Shown: positions 9,219 through 17,987 of the stretch, piece by piece
How the letters are laid out: each line of letters starts with the position of its first letter
Numbering within the stretch: the first letter of the stretch is position 1
DNA from: Reclinomonas americana ATCC 50394
Lineage: Eukaryota > Jakobida > Jakobea > Jakobida
Assembly (NCBI GenBank): GCA_048213135.1
Contig: PS015032.1
Span: 118,918-142,167 of the forward strand
Direction of reading: 5' to 3'
Length of the DNA: 23,250 nucleotides
Made by a program: the position numbers and the translations under genes
Notes under the pieces: generated by a model
Database searches by the model: none
What the model saw: the letters and a program-made list of their open reading frames with translations, nothing else
Told to the model about the DNA's origin: nothing

Positions 9219-9860
9219 NNNNNNNNNNNNNNNNNNNNNNNNNNNNNNNNNNNNNNNNNNNNNNNNNNNNNNNNNNNNNNNNNNNNNNNNNNNNNNNNNN
9301 NNNNNNNNNNNNNNNNNNNNNNNNNNNNNNNNNNNNNNNNNNNNNNNNNNNNNNNNNNNNNNNNNNNNNNNNNNNNNNNNNNNNNNNNNNNNNNNNNNNN
9401 NNNNNNNNNNNNNNNNNNNNNNNNNNNNNNNNNNNNNNNNNNNNNNNNNNNNNNNNNNNNNNNNNNNNNNNNNNNNNNNNNNNNNNNNNNNNNNNNNNNN
9501 NNNNNNNNNNNNNNNNNNNNNNNNNNNNNNNNNNNNNNNNNNNNNNNNNNNNNNNNNNNNNNNNNNNNNNNNNNNNNNNNNNNNNNNNNNNNNNNNNNNN
9601 NNNNNNNNNNNNNNNNNNNNNNNNNNNNNNNNNNNNNNNNNNNNNNNNNNNNNNNNNNNNNNNNNNNNNNNNNNNNNNNNNNNNNNNNNNNNNNNNNNNN
9701 NNNNNNNNNNNNNNNNNNNNNNNNNNNNNNNNNNNNNNNNNNNNNNNNNNNNNNNNNNNNNNNNNNNNNNNNNNNNNNNNNNNNNNNNNNNNNNNNNNNN
9801 NNNNNNNNNNNNNNNNNNNNNNNNNNNNNNNNNNNNNNNNNNNNNNNNNNNNNNNNNNNN
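9219..9860. other. Assembly gap (642 N)
   Basis: Unsequenced. It is flanked by satellite on the left and a purine-only tract on the right, so it most likely hides more repeat. Confidence 0.99.
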
Positions 9861-10036
9861 AGGAGGAGGAGAAGAAGAAGAAAGAAGAAGAAAGAAGAAC
9901 AAGAACAAGAAGAAGAACAAGAAGAGGAAGAAGAAGAAGGAAGAAGAGACGAAGGAGGAGGAAGAAGAGACGAAGGAGGGGGAGGAATTGAAGAAGAAGG
10001 AGGGGAGGAAGAAGAAGAAGAGGAGAGAGAGAGAAG
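9861..10036 (+). repeat. Purine tract (GAA/GGA-rich)
   Basis: About 175 bases almost entirely A and G, built of GAA, GGA and AAGA units with rare C or T. It gives false Lys/Glu/Arg frames. Homopurine runs of this length can form triplex DNA and often break assemblies; it begins at the edge of a gap. Confidence 0.9.
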
Positions 10037-10046
10037 AGTCAATAAG

Positions 10047-10165
10047 TCAACAGTTTGAGTGATCACACTCAATGCATGCATCGATCCGCAACGATCCCGA
10101 GATAGTGACTGCATCAGAGGTGCCACTGCGCACCGCAAGAGGCTTGAAAGAGAACACCAGCGCAC
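10047..10165 (-). pseudogene. Relic exon of an adhesin-type IPT-like repeat
   Basis: On the minus strand a good acceptor (TGTGTGTCGCACAG) precedes a 119-nt frame with two leading bases, then 38 codons and TGA at 10047-10049. It contains VFSFKPLAVRSGTSDAVTIS and ends CIECDHSNC. This matches the start of the repeats in the large adhesin gene at 11802-16980, such as FSFSPLFVDDGQASAAITIT and the spaced Cys after it, and enters in the same phase (after the first base of a codon). No flanking exons are found, and the neighbour on its upstream side is coded on the other strand, so it looks like a remnant of a paralogue. It is short, so chance similarity is possible. Confidence 0.4.
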
Positions 10166-10358
10166 CTGTGCGACACACAATGAGAGAGCGAGACACACAC
10201 ACACACACTCGCGTGTCCGATCACTCACCACTCGTCACCAACGGGCACACCAGCACAACCAACAACAAGCACACATGCACACAAAGTGCACTGGAGGGCA
10301 GCAGCAGCAGATCGCACACACGCGCTCTCCCTCTCCTCATCACAAACAACAGAAACAA
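10166..10358. other. No gene; CA-rich spacer
   Basis: Contains (AC)n at about 10195-10207 and AC-rich low-complexity sequence up to the candidate start codon at 10359. It may serve as leader for the small gene downstream. Confidence 0.5.
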
Positions 10359-10841
10359 ATGTCCAGGGGTCGGGGGGACACGAGGACACCCCTTTTTTTT
10401 TTACCCATTGGGGGATCGCGAGAGAAATTTTTTGGGGGAACGGGACTTTTTAACGGTGGGCGCCTGTGCAAGTCGGACGTGCACAGGTTGCGAGACCTGT
10501 TGAGGGTTGGGGGACACCTCCGAAACGAGGTGAAAAAATGGGGGACAGTGACAATTCTGGGCGAGCCAAAAAGGTTGCGCCCCCTTCCCCCCTATGTCCT
10601 GCTGTTTCCTATCGTTTTCATGCTGTTCTCTGTGCGCCGAACGCTTCCATTGGCGTCGTTGTTTGTGTGTGCAAGTAGTCATAAGGCGAATGTGGTGAAG
10701 TCGGCGGTGGTTGCGGTGCAGCAGCAACAGCAACAGCGACGATTGTTCTTCAAGGATGTGTTTAGTAAGGAGCGCGCGGAGGAGCGCAGGAAGCGATTGT
10801 TGAGTGAGAGAGAGGGAGGGAGGAGGGAGGGAGAGAGATGA
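10359..10841 (+). CDS. Unrecognised small basic protein, two exons (tentative)
   Basis: An ATG in AACAAATGTC context at 10359 opens a frame to a GTTGCG donor at 10574 (phase 2). It joins an acceptor at 10674-10675 (GCAAG) or, three bases on, 10677-10678 (TAG); both keep the frame. The predicted protein of about 126 residues starts MSRGRGDTRTPLFFLPIGG. It contains DVHRLRDLLRVGGHLRNEVK, WGTVTILGEPK, a run of six Gln, and the charged helix FFKDVFSKERAEERRKRLL. The stop is at 10839-10841; a GTGAGA donor near 10802 could instead continue it. I do not recognise the family. The first exon has odd base runs (T10, several G5-6, A6), so sequencing quality or coding status may be poor. It lies between two inverted satellite arrays. 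Confidence 0.4.
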   Translation: MSRGRGDTRTPLFFLPIGGSREKFFGGTGLFNGGRLCKSDVHRLRDLLRVGGHLRNEVKKWGTVTILGEPKRLRPLPPYVLLFPIVFMLFSVRRTLPLASLFVCASSHKANVVKSAVVAVQQQQQQRRLFFKDVFSKERAEERRKRLLSEREGGRREGER

Positions 10842-10864
10842 GTTGCATTCACAAGTCAATGCTG

Positions 10865-11356
10865 CATTGTGCCTCTTGCATTGCGAGCTTCTGATGCCTT
10901 CAGTCTCATGTTTGTTCCTCTCACTCTGACTCCAATGCCTTCCTTGGCCTTCCAGCTTGCATTCTTGCCTTCTCCTTCTCATGCCTTCAGTCTTGTGTTC
11001 AAGCTTCCACTCGTCTTGAATCAGGGGCCTTCAGAGGATGCATTGCCTCTTGCATTCTGTTCTCTTTCTGATGCCTTCAGTCTCATGTTCATTCCTCGCA
11101 GCCTCTCTGACTCCAATGCCTTCCTTGGCCTTCCTGCTTGCATTCTTGCCTTCTCCTTCTCATGCCTTCAGTCTTGTGTTCAAGCTTCCACTCGTCTTGA
11201 ATCAGGGGCCTTCAGAGGATGCATTGCCTCTTGCATTCTGTTCTCTTTCTGATGCCTTCAGTCTCATGTTCATTCCTCGCAGCCTCTCTGACTCCAATGC
11301 CTTCCTTGGCCTTCCAGCTTGCATTCTTGCCTTCTCCTTCTCATGCCTTCAGTCTT
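10865..11356 (-). repeat. 181-bp satellite array, right copy (inverted)
   Basis: Tandem repeat with an exact 181-bp period: ATGCCTTCAGTCTTGTGTTC starts at 10981 and 11162, and the next copy begins at 11343 before the gap. The marker CCAGCTTGCATTCTTGCCTT (CCTGCTT in the middle copy) lies at 10952, 11133 and 11314 and is the reverse complement of the marker in the 8640-9218 array. Adjacent copies are nearly identical, so this array is more homogeneous than the left one. Frames through it are not genes. Confidence 0.93.
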
Positions 11357-11610
11357 NNNNNNNNNNNNNNNNNNNNNNNNNNNNNNNNNNNNNNNNNNNN
11401 NNNNNNNNNNNNNNNNNNNNNNNNNNNNNNNNNNNNNNNNNNNNNNNNNNNNNNNNNNNNNNNNNNNNNNNNNNNNNNNNNNNNNNNNNNNNNNNNNNNN
11501 NNNNNNNNNNNNNNNNNNNNNNNNNNNNNNNNNNNNNNNNNNNNNNNNNNNNNNNNNNNNNNNNNNNNNNNNNNNNNNNNNNNNNNNNNNNNNNNNNNNN
11601 NNNNNNNNNN
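11357..11610. other. Assembly gap (254 N) followed by (AG)n
   Basis: Unsequenced; flanked by the 181-bp satellite on the left and (AG)n at 11611-11638 on the right. The N-terminal exons and signal peptide of the adhesin gene may lie here or between here and 11801. A near-duplicate word GCAGAGCTCGGxTGTCGxTTC occurs twice (from about 11675 and 11719) in the putative intron before 11802. Confidence 0.9.
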
Positions 11611-11642
<32 letters not shown>

Positions 11643-11801
11643 GGAGAGACAAAGAGACGGAAGTCGTAGCGCCGCAGAGCTCGGGTGTCGATTCATCTTT
11701 GAGAGAGAGAGAAATGAAGCAGAGCTCGGCTGTCGCTTCGCATCCAATCCGATTGACACCGAGGGTCGACATCCTTTGTTGATTTCCACTGTGTGCCGCA
11801 G

Positions 11802-14800
11802 CGTGGATCTGACCGGGAGTGGCACGTATACACGTGTGAGTAATGGCTGGCTGGCGGCGCCGTCAGTGTCGGCATTCTCACCGGACTCGGGAAACTCGGC
11901 GGTCGATGCTGCGGCGCTGCGGCGGGAGGCCAACATTCAGATTACAGGCGTGGCACTCGATATTCAAGACCGGGTGTACTTTCATGTTAGTTCCGATACC
12001 TCGTGTACCACCACGAGCACGGCGATCCAAGGTATGGGTCGGGGAGGAGGTAGAAGAGGGGGATACACGGGGGAGAATGTCGCGTCGAGGAACGCCAAGG
12101 TCATCGCATCTGTTGTTCCTCTCTCTCTCTCTTCTTCTTCTTCCTCTGCACGAATCACTTCCTCGTCAGAAAGAGAGAGTTCTTGACGATTCGATCAGGT
12201 TTCGTCACTCATTATCCCCCTTTCCGTCAACGCTGCCTTTGCACTCCTGATTGTACGCGCATGTTAGTCTTCACTCCCCTTCCATCAACGCTGTCACCGT
12301 TGCAGTATTGTGTGTGAGCAAATGACAGAGGCGTCAAACATAGCTCGCGTCCTCTTGATTTCTTCAGTTGAACTCATAAGTCCTCACTGGGTGAGCGAGA
12401 GAGATGAGAAAATCACGTCTTCATCTTCCCTTCCCCCACTCACTTCTCTCCTTGCCTCTCCCTCGCTCCTTCCCAGCCACTGGCCGCTCATTCGTCCCGG
12501 CCGCGCTCACCTCCCTCACCATTGCCGTGGGCAAGAACGGCCTGGCGGCCGGCGACTATGGTACGCACACGCACATTCCTATTCTCCCGATCTCATCCAT
12601 CCCCCTTGCGACTCACTTCCGCCGTTTTCCCCCCTTTCCCCCGTCAGTGGTGTGCATTTCCTACCGCGGCGTCGCCACACGCGTTCGCGTCGGCAGCCAG
12701 CTGTTCACCACCGGCACGTCGCCCGTCTTGTCCACCTTCTCACCCACTGTGCTGCCATACGGCGATCCGGCCGCCACCTTCACCGTCACCGGACGAGCGC
12801 TGGCGGCCGACGACTCGGTGCAATTTCGCTCCGGCTCCTGTGCCGGCACGACCTACTATCCGGCCATGGGCACGCCATTCACCACGCCTTCGACCAACAC
12901 TCTCGGCACAGAGTTGTACGTGACGGTGGGTGGCACTGGTCTGCCCGCCGGGTCGTGGGTGGTGTGCGTCGGTCGCTGGAACGGTTCACTCGCACAAGTG
13001 GGCAGCACCCTGACTGTCGGTGCGTCCTCTTTGAGTAGATTCTCCTACCGTGCATTGACTCACCACCGTGCTACGCAGCGAGTTACACCTCATTCACGCC
13101 CTTCTCCGTCAACTTGTCGGCCACCGCCATTACCATTACCGGCACCGATCTCTCCACCAGCGACCTGGTGACTGTGGTGCCCAACACATTTTCGTGTCCA
13201 CTGACTGGCCTCTCCGGCATCACTCCTACCTCGAGCACCGGTTCCACTCTCGTCTTCAATTCGCCCTCTCTGTCGTCACGCGGTCCGTGCGCCGTGTGCA
13301 TCCAGATTCGCGGCACAGGCAACTGGCGAACTGTGACTGGCCGACTCTCCGCCTGTGAGTGCATGCTGCAGGGTTTTTGGCAGCCCCGTCGCAGTTGCTG
13401 ACGACTGCACCCACAGTATTCTCTTTCTCGCCACTGTTTGTGGACGACGGACAAGCGTCTGCGGCCATCACGATCACTTCACGCGGTGCACCCACCTCCG
13501 GCAACTATCGCCTCGGTCTCGGCACCACGTGTACCTCTGGCGCACTGACCTTGGCCTCCATATCGGCAGCATCGGTGCTGACGGACTCGGTGTCGTACTC
13601 GTCGACGATTGTGATTCAGCAGAATGGTGGCGCGGCGGTGCCAGCCGGAGCATACACGCTGGTGAGTGACGCTGTTTTGCAGCGTGAAGTCAGCTCCGAT
13701 GCTCACCCCTCGTCATGCATTCGCAGTGTGATCCGTCACTCACAGTCATGGCAACCACGCAAATTGTCGTCGGTGAGTCGGCCCGAGCTTTTCTGCCTTT
13801 TCTCTCTTCGCTCTCCGTGGCACACATTGCCGTCGAATCTACCACTGCATTCTTTCGCCTCCACCTTCTCCCTCTTTCCAGCTCACACACTTTCCCTCTC
13901 TTCTTCTTCTCTTTGGCGCACCATGACTCGTTCTCTTCGATGTAGTTTATCAGTCGGCCCTGCATTCCGACTTCTCATCTCTCTCTCTTTATCCTTCTCC
14001 TTTCCTTCTTTTCTCCTTTCTTCTTTTCTCTTTTTTCCCTGGAGAGTCGGCCCCTGCATTCTGACCTCCCACCTCCCTGTCACTTTCTTCTCCTCCCTTC
14101 TCACTGTGGCACATAATTATCCCTGTCACTTTCGTTGTTAGGCCGGCTGTTGCTTCCTTGCACTTCACCTTCTCTTTCCCTCCTCTTTACCTTGATTTAG
14201 CCCACGTTGACTTGTTCTCTTCGATGTTTATCGTCGACGATGGCCGGCTCCTGCTTTCCCACCTCTCTTTCTCGCGCACTCGCACTCTTCTCCTCTTCTT
14301 CGATGCAAATCGTCCTTGGATCCGCTTCCTCCTTCCCCTTTCCCCTTCCCCCTTACCCCCTTTCTCCCCTTCCCCCCCCCCCTCCCTTCCCCTCTCCGCA
14401 GGTCGCTGCGGCAAGTACAACGTCAACATGCGACCACTCGACTATACCATCCCGCAATCACTGCTGCCATTCAAGGGCCAACAGGCCGGCGCGTGTGTCA
14501 CCGACCCGACCCTGAACTGCATGTATTGCTCACCGACTGGTGGCGCATTCGGCTCGTTTTCGTCGGGCATGTCGACACGTGGCATGTGCTTGCAGAACGT
14601 CGCCTCCTGCTCGGCTGCCGGCGCGCCGTCGTCGCACTCGGTTCAGAGTGTCGGTGCCATCGACTTGCTCCCGTATCAGGCAAGTCTTTTATTTTCGTCA
14701 GCCGTTTCCTTTCGCACTGGCACTGACGGCGTGGATGCTCAGGACGAGGTCAATTGGACGCCAGCCATCACACTAGACGCGGAAAGTGGCGAGCATGCTG

Positions 14801-15100
14801 TGGAGGAAGTGCAGCCGTTCCAGTGGGCTGGGTACAAACTGGCACTGCCGCATCGGTGAGATCTCCACAGCTGCGGGAAGAATGCACAGGCCCTTTTTCT
14901 CAAGTTGGTCTCTTCTCTCTCTCGCACTTGCCTTTTCTCCCACCCACTTTCTTTCGCTCGCTCTCTCTCCCTCCCGCTCGCTCTCTCTCCTTCCAGCTCG
15001 CTCTCTCTCCCTCCCGCTCACTCTCTTTCCCTCCCGCTCGCTCGCTCTCTCTCTTCTCCCTGTTCCCTTCATCCTCTCTCTCTCTCTCTCCTCTCTTCCT

Positions 15101-15155
<55 letters not shown>

Positions 15156-16980
15156 AATCTTCTCCCTTTTCCCCTCTCTCTTTTCAAATCATATCTCTCC
15201 CTTTCCCTCCTCCTCATTCCCTCTTCTCCCTTCACCTCTTTCAGCTACTTTGACATCCACTTCGTGGCGCGCACGGTCGACTACAACCAACTGGGCGACA
15301 ACATTCTCATCTACCTGGGAATCAACGCGGGACCTACTCGCACCTCGTACACTGCGACGTCGGTGCGACGAAGCAATCCGTGGGCCCTCGAGTATTACAT
15401 GGTGGATTCCGCGCCCCCTTGTTGCGTCGACAGACCTTCTCTGGATGTGACCTTGACGGCAAGCTACTCACCCCCTGCTCGTTCCGCAGCCAACTATTAC
15501 ATTGCCGTCACCGGCGACAATCAGTATCCGGAGGCGGCAGGAGCCTCGCAATTCCAGTTTCAGTTTTGGCTCGGTACTGCAGCGGCGGCATTATTACTTT
15601 TCGCATATGCGGTGGCAACTCACTTTTTCCCTTTTCATCGCAGACGTCAACATCACCAATTTCAAGTGCGCGGACACGGCCGGCAACTGCCTTGCGTTGA
15701 CGCTGCGCGACGGCACTGGCCAGTTGTTGTCGGCACCGGCAACAGATTCGTCGACGTTCCGGCGGGTCGTCACGGTACGATCCTTTCACCCCACAGTCTG
15801 TGGCGTCTGTCTATTTTCCTTCTCACTTGTTGCTTCGCGCAGTTCCTGACCGAGAGCTCGAATTCGGCCCTGGTGACCACCAACTCGGTGATGCGGCTGA
15901 CGCAGCAGGCTGTGATTTACGGCAAGCCGCGCCCCACCGACATGAATCTGCAATCGTCTTTGTGGCTCCAGCAGCGTGTGTATGCCCTCGACGGCTTCGA
16001 CGTGCGCGTCAAATTCAGGATACACTCGCAAGCAGTGCGTGTTTATGCCTTGCCATCTCTTTTCCACATCTGCTGACTGCCCTACCTCCGATCCAAGTTA
16101 TGCTTGAACACCAACGCCTGTTCCGGCGGCGACGGCTTTGCAATTGTGCTCAAACAGGAGACCATCGGCGGAGGCACGTTTTACCCGACCGGCATCACCT
16201 CTGCTCAAGTCGGCAAGGGACTCGGCTACTCGGGACTCACCAACGCATTAGCCATCGAATTCGACACCTGGTTCAACGCCGATCTGTACGATCCCAAGCA
16301 GGTTCTTTTATACCGGTCCCTCTCTCGCTGCTGCCACTGTTCGTGGCTGACCTTGTCGTTCAGGGCGTCGACTCGTACTACGTCAACTCGACTGAGATTT
16401 TCGATATGAGTGACAATCACATTGGCGTCTTTGCTTCGCTCTCGTCGGGCGGGGCGGTGTCGTCCGACCACTCGTCTGCGCAGCACCTCGGCTCGACGCC
16501 CAGTATATTGAAACTGAGCGACGGCAATGTTGCGCGCATGCCACATGTCCTCCTTCCTTCTTCTTCATGTTGAAAGCATGTGTGCAGATTCATGATGTTC
16601 GCGTGTGGTACGTGCCATCGGCGTTTCAGCAGGTGCGCTTATACGAGACTTGTTCTCTCCTTCTACCCGTAGGTAGCTGACCTCGTCTTGCAGGCCGGTT
16701 TCGTCGCCGTCTTTATCGACGACATGAGCCAGCCAGTATTGGTGGTCGACGTGACACTGACGACCGGCACATTCGACACTTCACACATGCAGAATCGAGT
16801 GCGTCCTCGTCTACACACACCCTCTCCTCTCTGTCCCCATATGCTGACGTGTCGTGACAGGGACTACTGGACGCCAGTGGGTGGGCCACCATTGGACTCA
16901 CGGGAGCCGTCGGCAAAGCCACACAAACGGTCGATATTCATCACTTTGCTGTGTGTGCAAGAGTAGGCTGTTCAGACTGA
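11802..16980 (+). CDS. Large secreted adhesin-like protein: IPT/Ig-like repeats plus L-type lectin domain (N-terminus missing)
   Basis: Seventeen exons join in phase: 11802-12031, 12477-12560, 12648-13019, 13079-13354, 13417-13661, 13727-13772, 14402-14679, 14743-14855, 15245-15420, 15490-15573, 15644-15774, 15843-16034, 16098-16301, 16364-16528, 16588-16632, 16694-16798, 16861-16980 (about 955 codons; TGA 16978-16980). The first six encode four beta-sandwich repeats of pattern FSP...AxITITG...SC...PAGxYxVC (e.g. TFSPTVLPYG, TAITITGTDL, PAGSWVVCVG). Exon 7 is Cys-rich (CVTDPTLNCMYC). Exons 8-11 are beta-rich and unassigned. Exons 12-17 form an L-type lectin domain: SLWLQQRVYALDGF, GGDGFAIVLKQE, LGYSGLTNALAIEFDTWFN, NHIGVFASL, and WATIGLTGAVG. 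The acidic residues of GDG and EFDT fit the family's metal/sugar site. No C-terminal anchor is seen. Likely role: carbohydrate binding outside the cell (inference). The first exon boundary is the least certain. Confidence 0.82.
13773..14401 (+). repeat. Large adhesin intron with degenerate repeats and pyrimidine tract
   Basis: A 629-nt intron. The word GACTCGTTCTCTTCGATGTAG (13926) recurs as GACTTGTTCTCTTCGATGTTTA (14209) about 283 bp later, and GTCGGCCCTGCATTC recurs as GTCGGCCCCTGCATTC near 14047. The last 80 bases are almost all C and T, including a C run of about 12. No exon found inside. Confidence 0.65.
14856..15244 (+). repeat. CT-rich intron of adhesin gene
   Basis: A 389-nt intron. 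It contains tandem CTCGCTCTCTCTCCCTCCCG-like units (about 14955-15050) followed by long (CT)n runs to about 15152. No coding signal. Confidence 0.85.
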
Positions 16981-16981
16981 C

Positions 16982-17218
16982 NNNNNNNNNNNNNNNNNNN
17001 NNNNNNNNNNNNNNNNNNNNNNNNNNNNNNNNNNNNNNNNNNNNNNNNNNNNNNNNNNNNNNNNNNNNNNNNNNNNNNNNNNNNNNNNNNNNNNNNNNNN
17101 NNNNNNNNNNNNNNNNNNNNNNNNNNNNNNNNNNNNNNNNNNNNNNNNNNNNNNNNNNNNNNNNNNNNNNNNNNNNNNNNNNNNNNNNNNNNNNNNNNNN
17201 NNNNNNNNNNNNNNNNNN
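16982..17218. other. Assembly gap (237 N)
   Basis: Begins one base after the adhesin stop codon region. Unsequenced 3' UTR or intergenic DNA. Confidence 0.99.
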
Positions 17219-17987
17219 GAATGGACGCATGTAAACACCGACTTGCTTTTGTTGTATTTTTTCTTTCAACACAATGCACAACATACTTGGCAAGCCGGCG
17301 GTGATAGCCGGCAAGAGTGAGAGAGAGAGAGAAAGACAATGATAATAGGAGCAGAAAGAATTTCTACACGCCTCGTCGACATACTCGACACCTCTCTCGT
17401 GTCGACGTCGATTACGAACCAAAAAGAAAAGAGAAACATATACGTGCAGATCAAAAACACAAAATAATCACAACACACAGACAGTCAATCACTCGATACA
17501 TACACACCACACACATGGAACGACCAAAAGCACACGCTCCCACACAGCGCAGCGACTTCACCTGCGGCACACTTGTGGGGGGCTGTGCACGGGCCCATCT
17601 CACTTGCATGGAGAATACGGAAGAGGGGGGGGGAAAGAACACAACATCGCACAGACACAGGCGCGCGCACACAACAACAACAAAGGNNNNNNNNNNNNNN
17701 NNNNNNCAGCACGCGTCCATGACAGATCGCGGCTGTGCGCACTGTGGCAACATCACTCACAAAAATAGAGAAAAACTGCGCAGCATCTATCCGGGAAGAC
17801 AAAAAACGCACAGCTGGGCAAAAAAATACAGAAATTCACAAAATCTACATCAGCACACAAGCAGAGCAGAGACGCAAAACACACCAACACACACACACAC
17901 ACACATTGCAAGACAAGTTCACCAATCAACAACAACGGGAGGAATAAAGGGCGACAAAAAACAAGAGACGCAATCAACAACCGAGGC
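17219..17987. other. Intergenic region between convergent adhesin and WEE1 genes
   Basis: AC-rich, low-complexity sequence: (GA)n near 17318-17332, many ACACAC words, (CA)n around 17886-17905, and a 20-N gap at 17687-17706. A GCCGGC-GGTGATA-GCCGGC inverted repeat lies near 17293-17311. An AATAAA word on the plus strand is at 17944-17949. No frame looks coding. Confidence 0.6.

Noticed and set aside
10463-10532. Two hairpins as a known snRNA, SRP or RNase P RNA
   Set aside because: None of the diagnostic conserved cores I know for U1-U6, SRP or RNase P is present nearby.
10869-11356. Plus-strand frames rich in Phe/Ser/Leu through the 181-bp satellite
   Set aside because: 181 is not a multiple of three and the frame survives only because the satellite lacks stops; the reverse array elsewhere shows it is repeat DNA.
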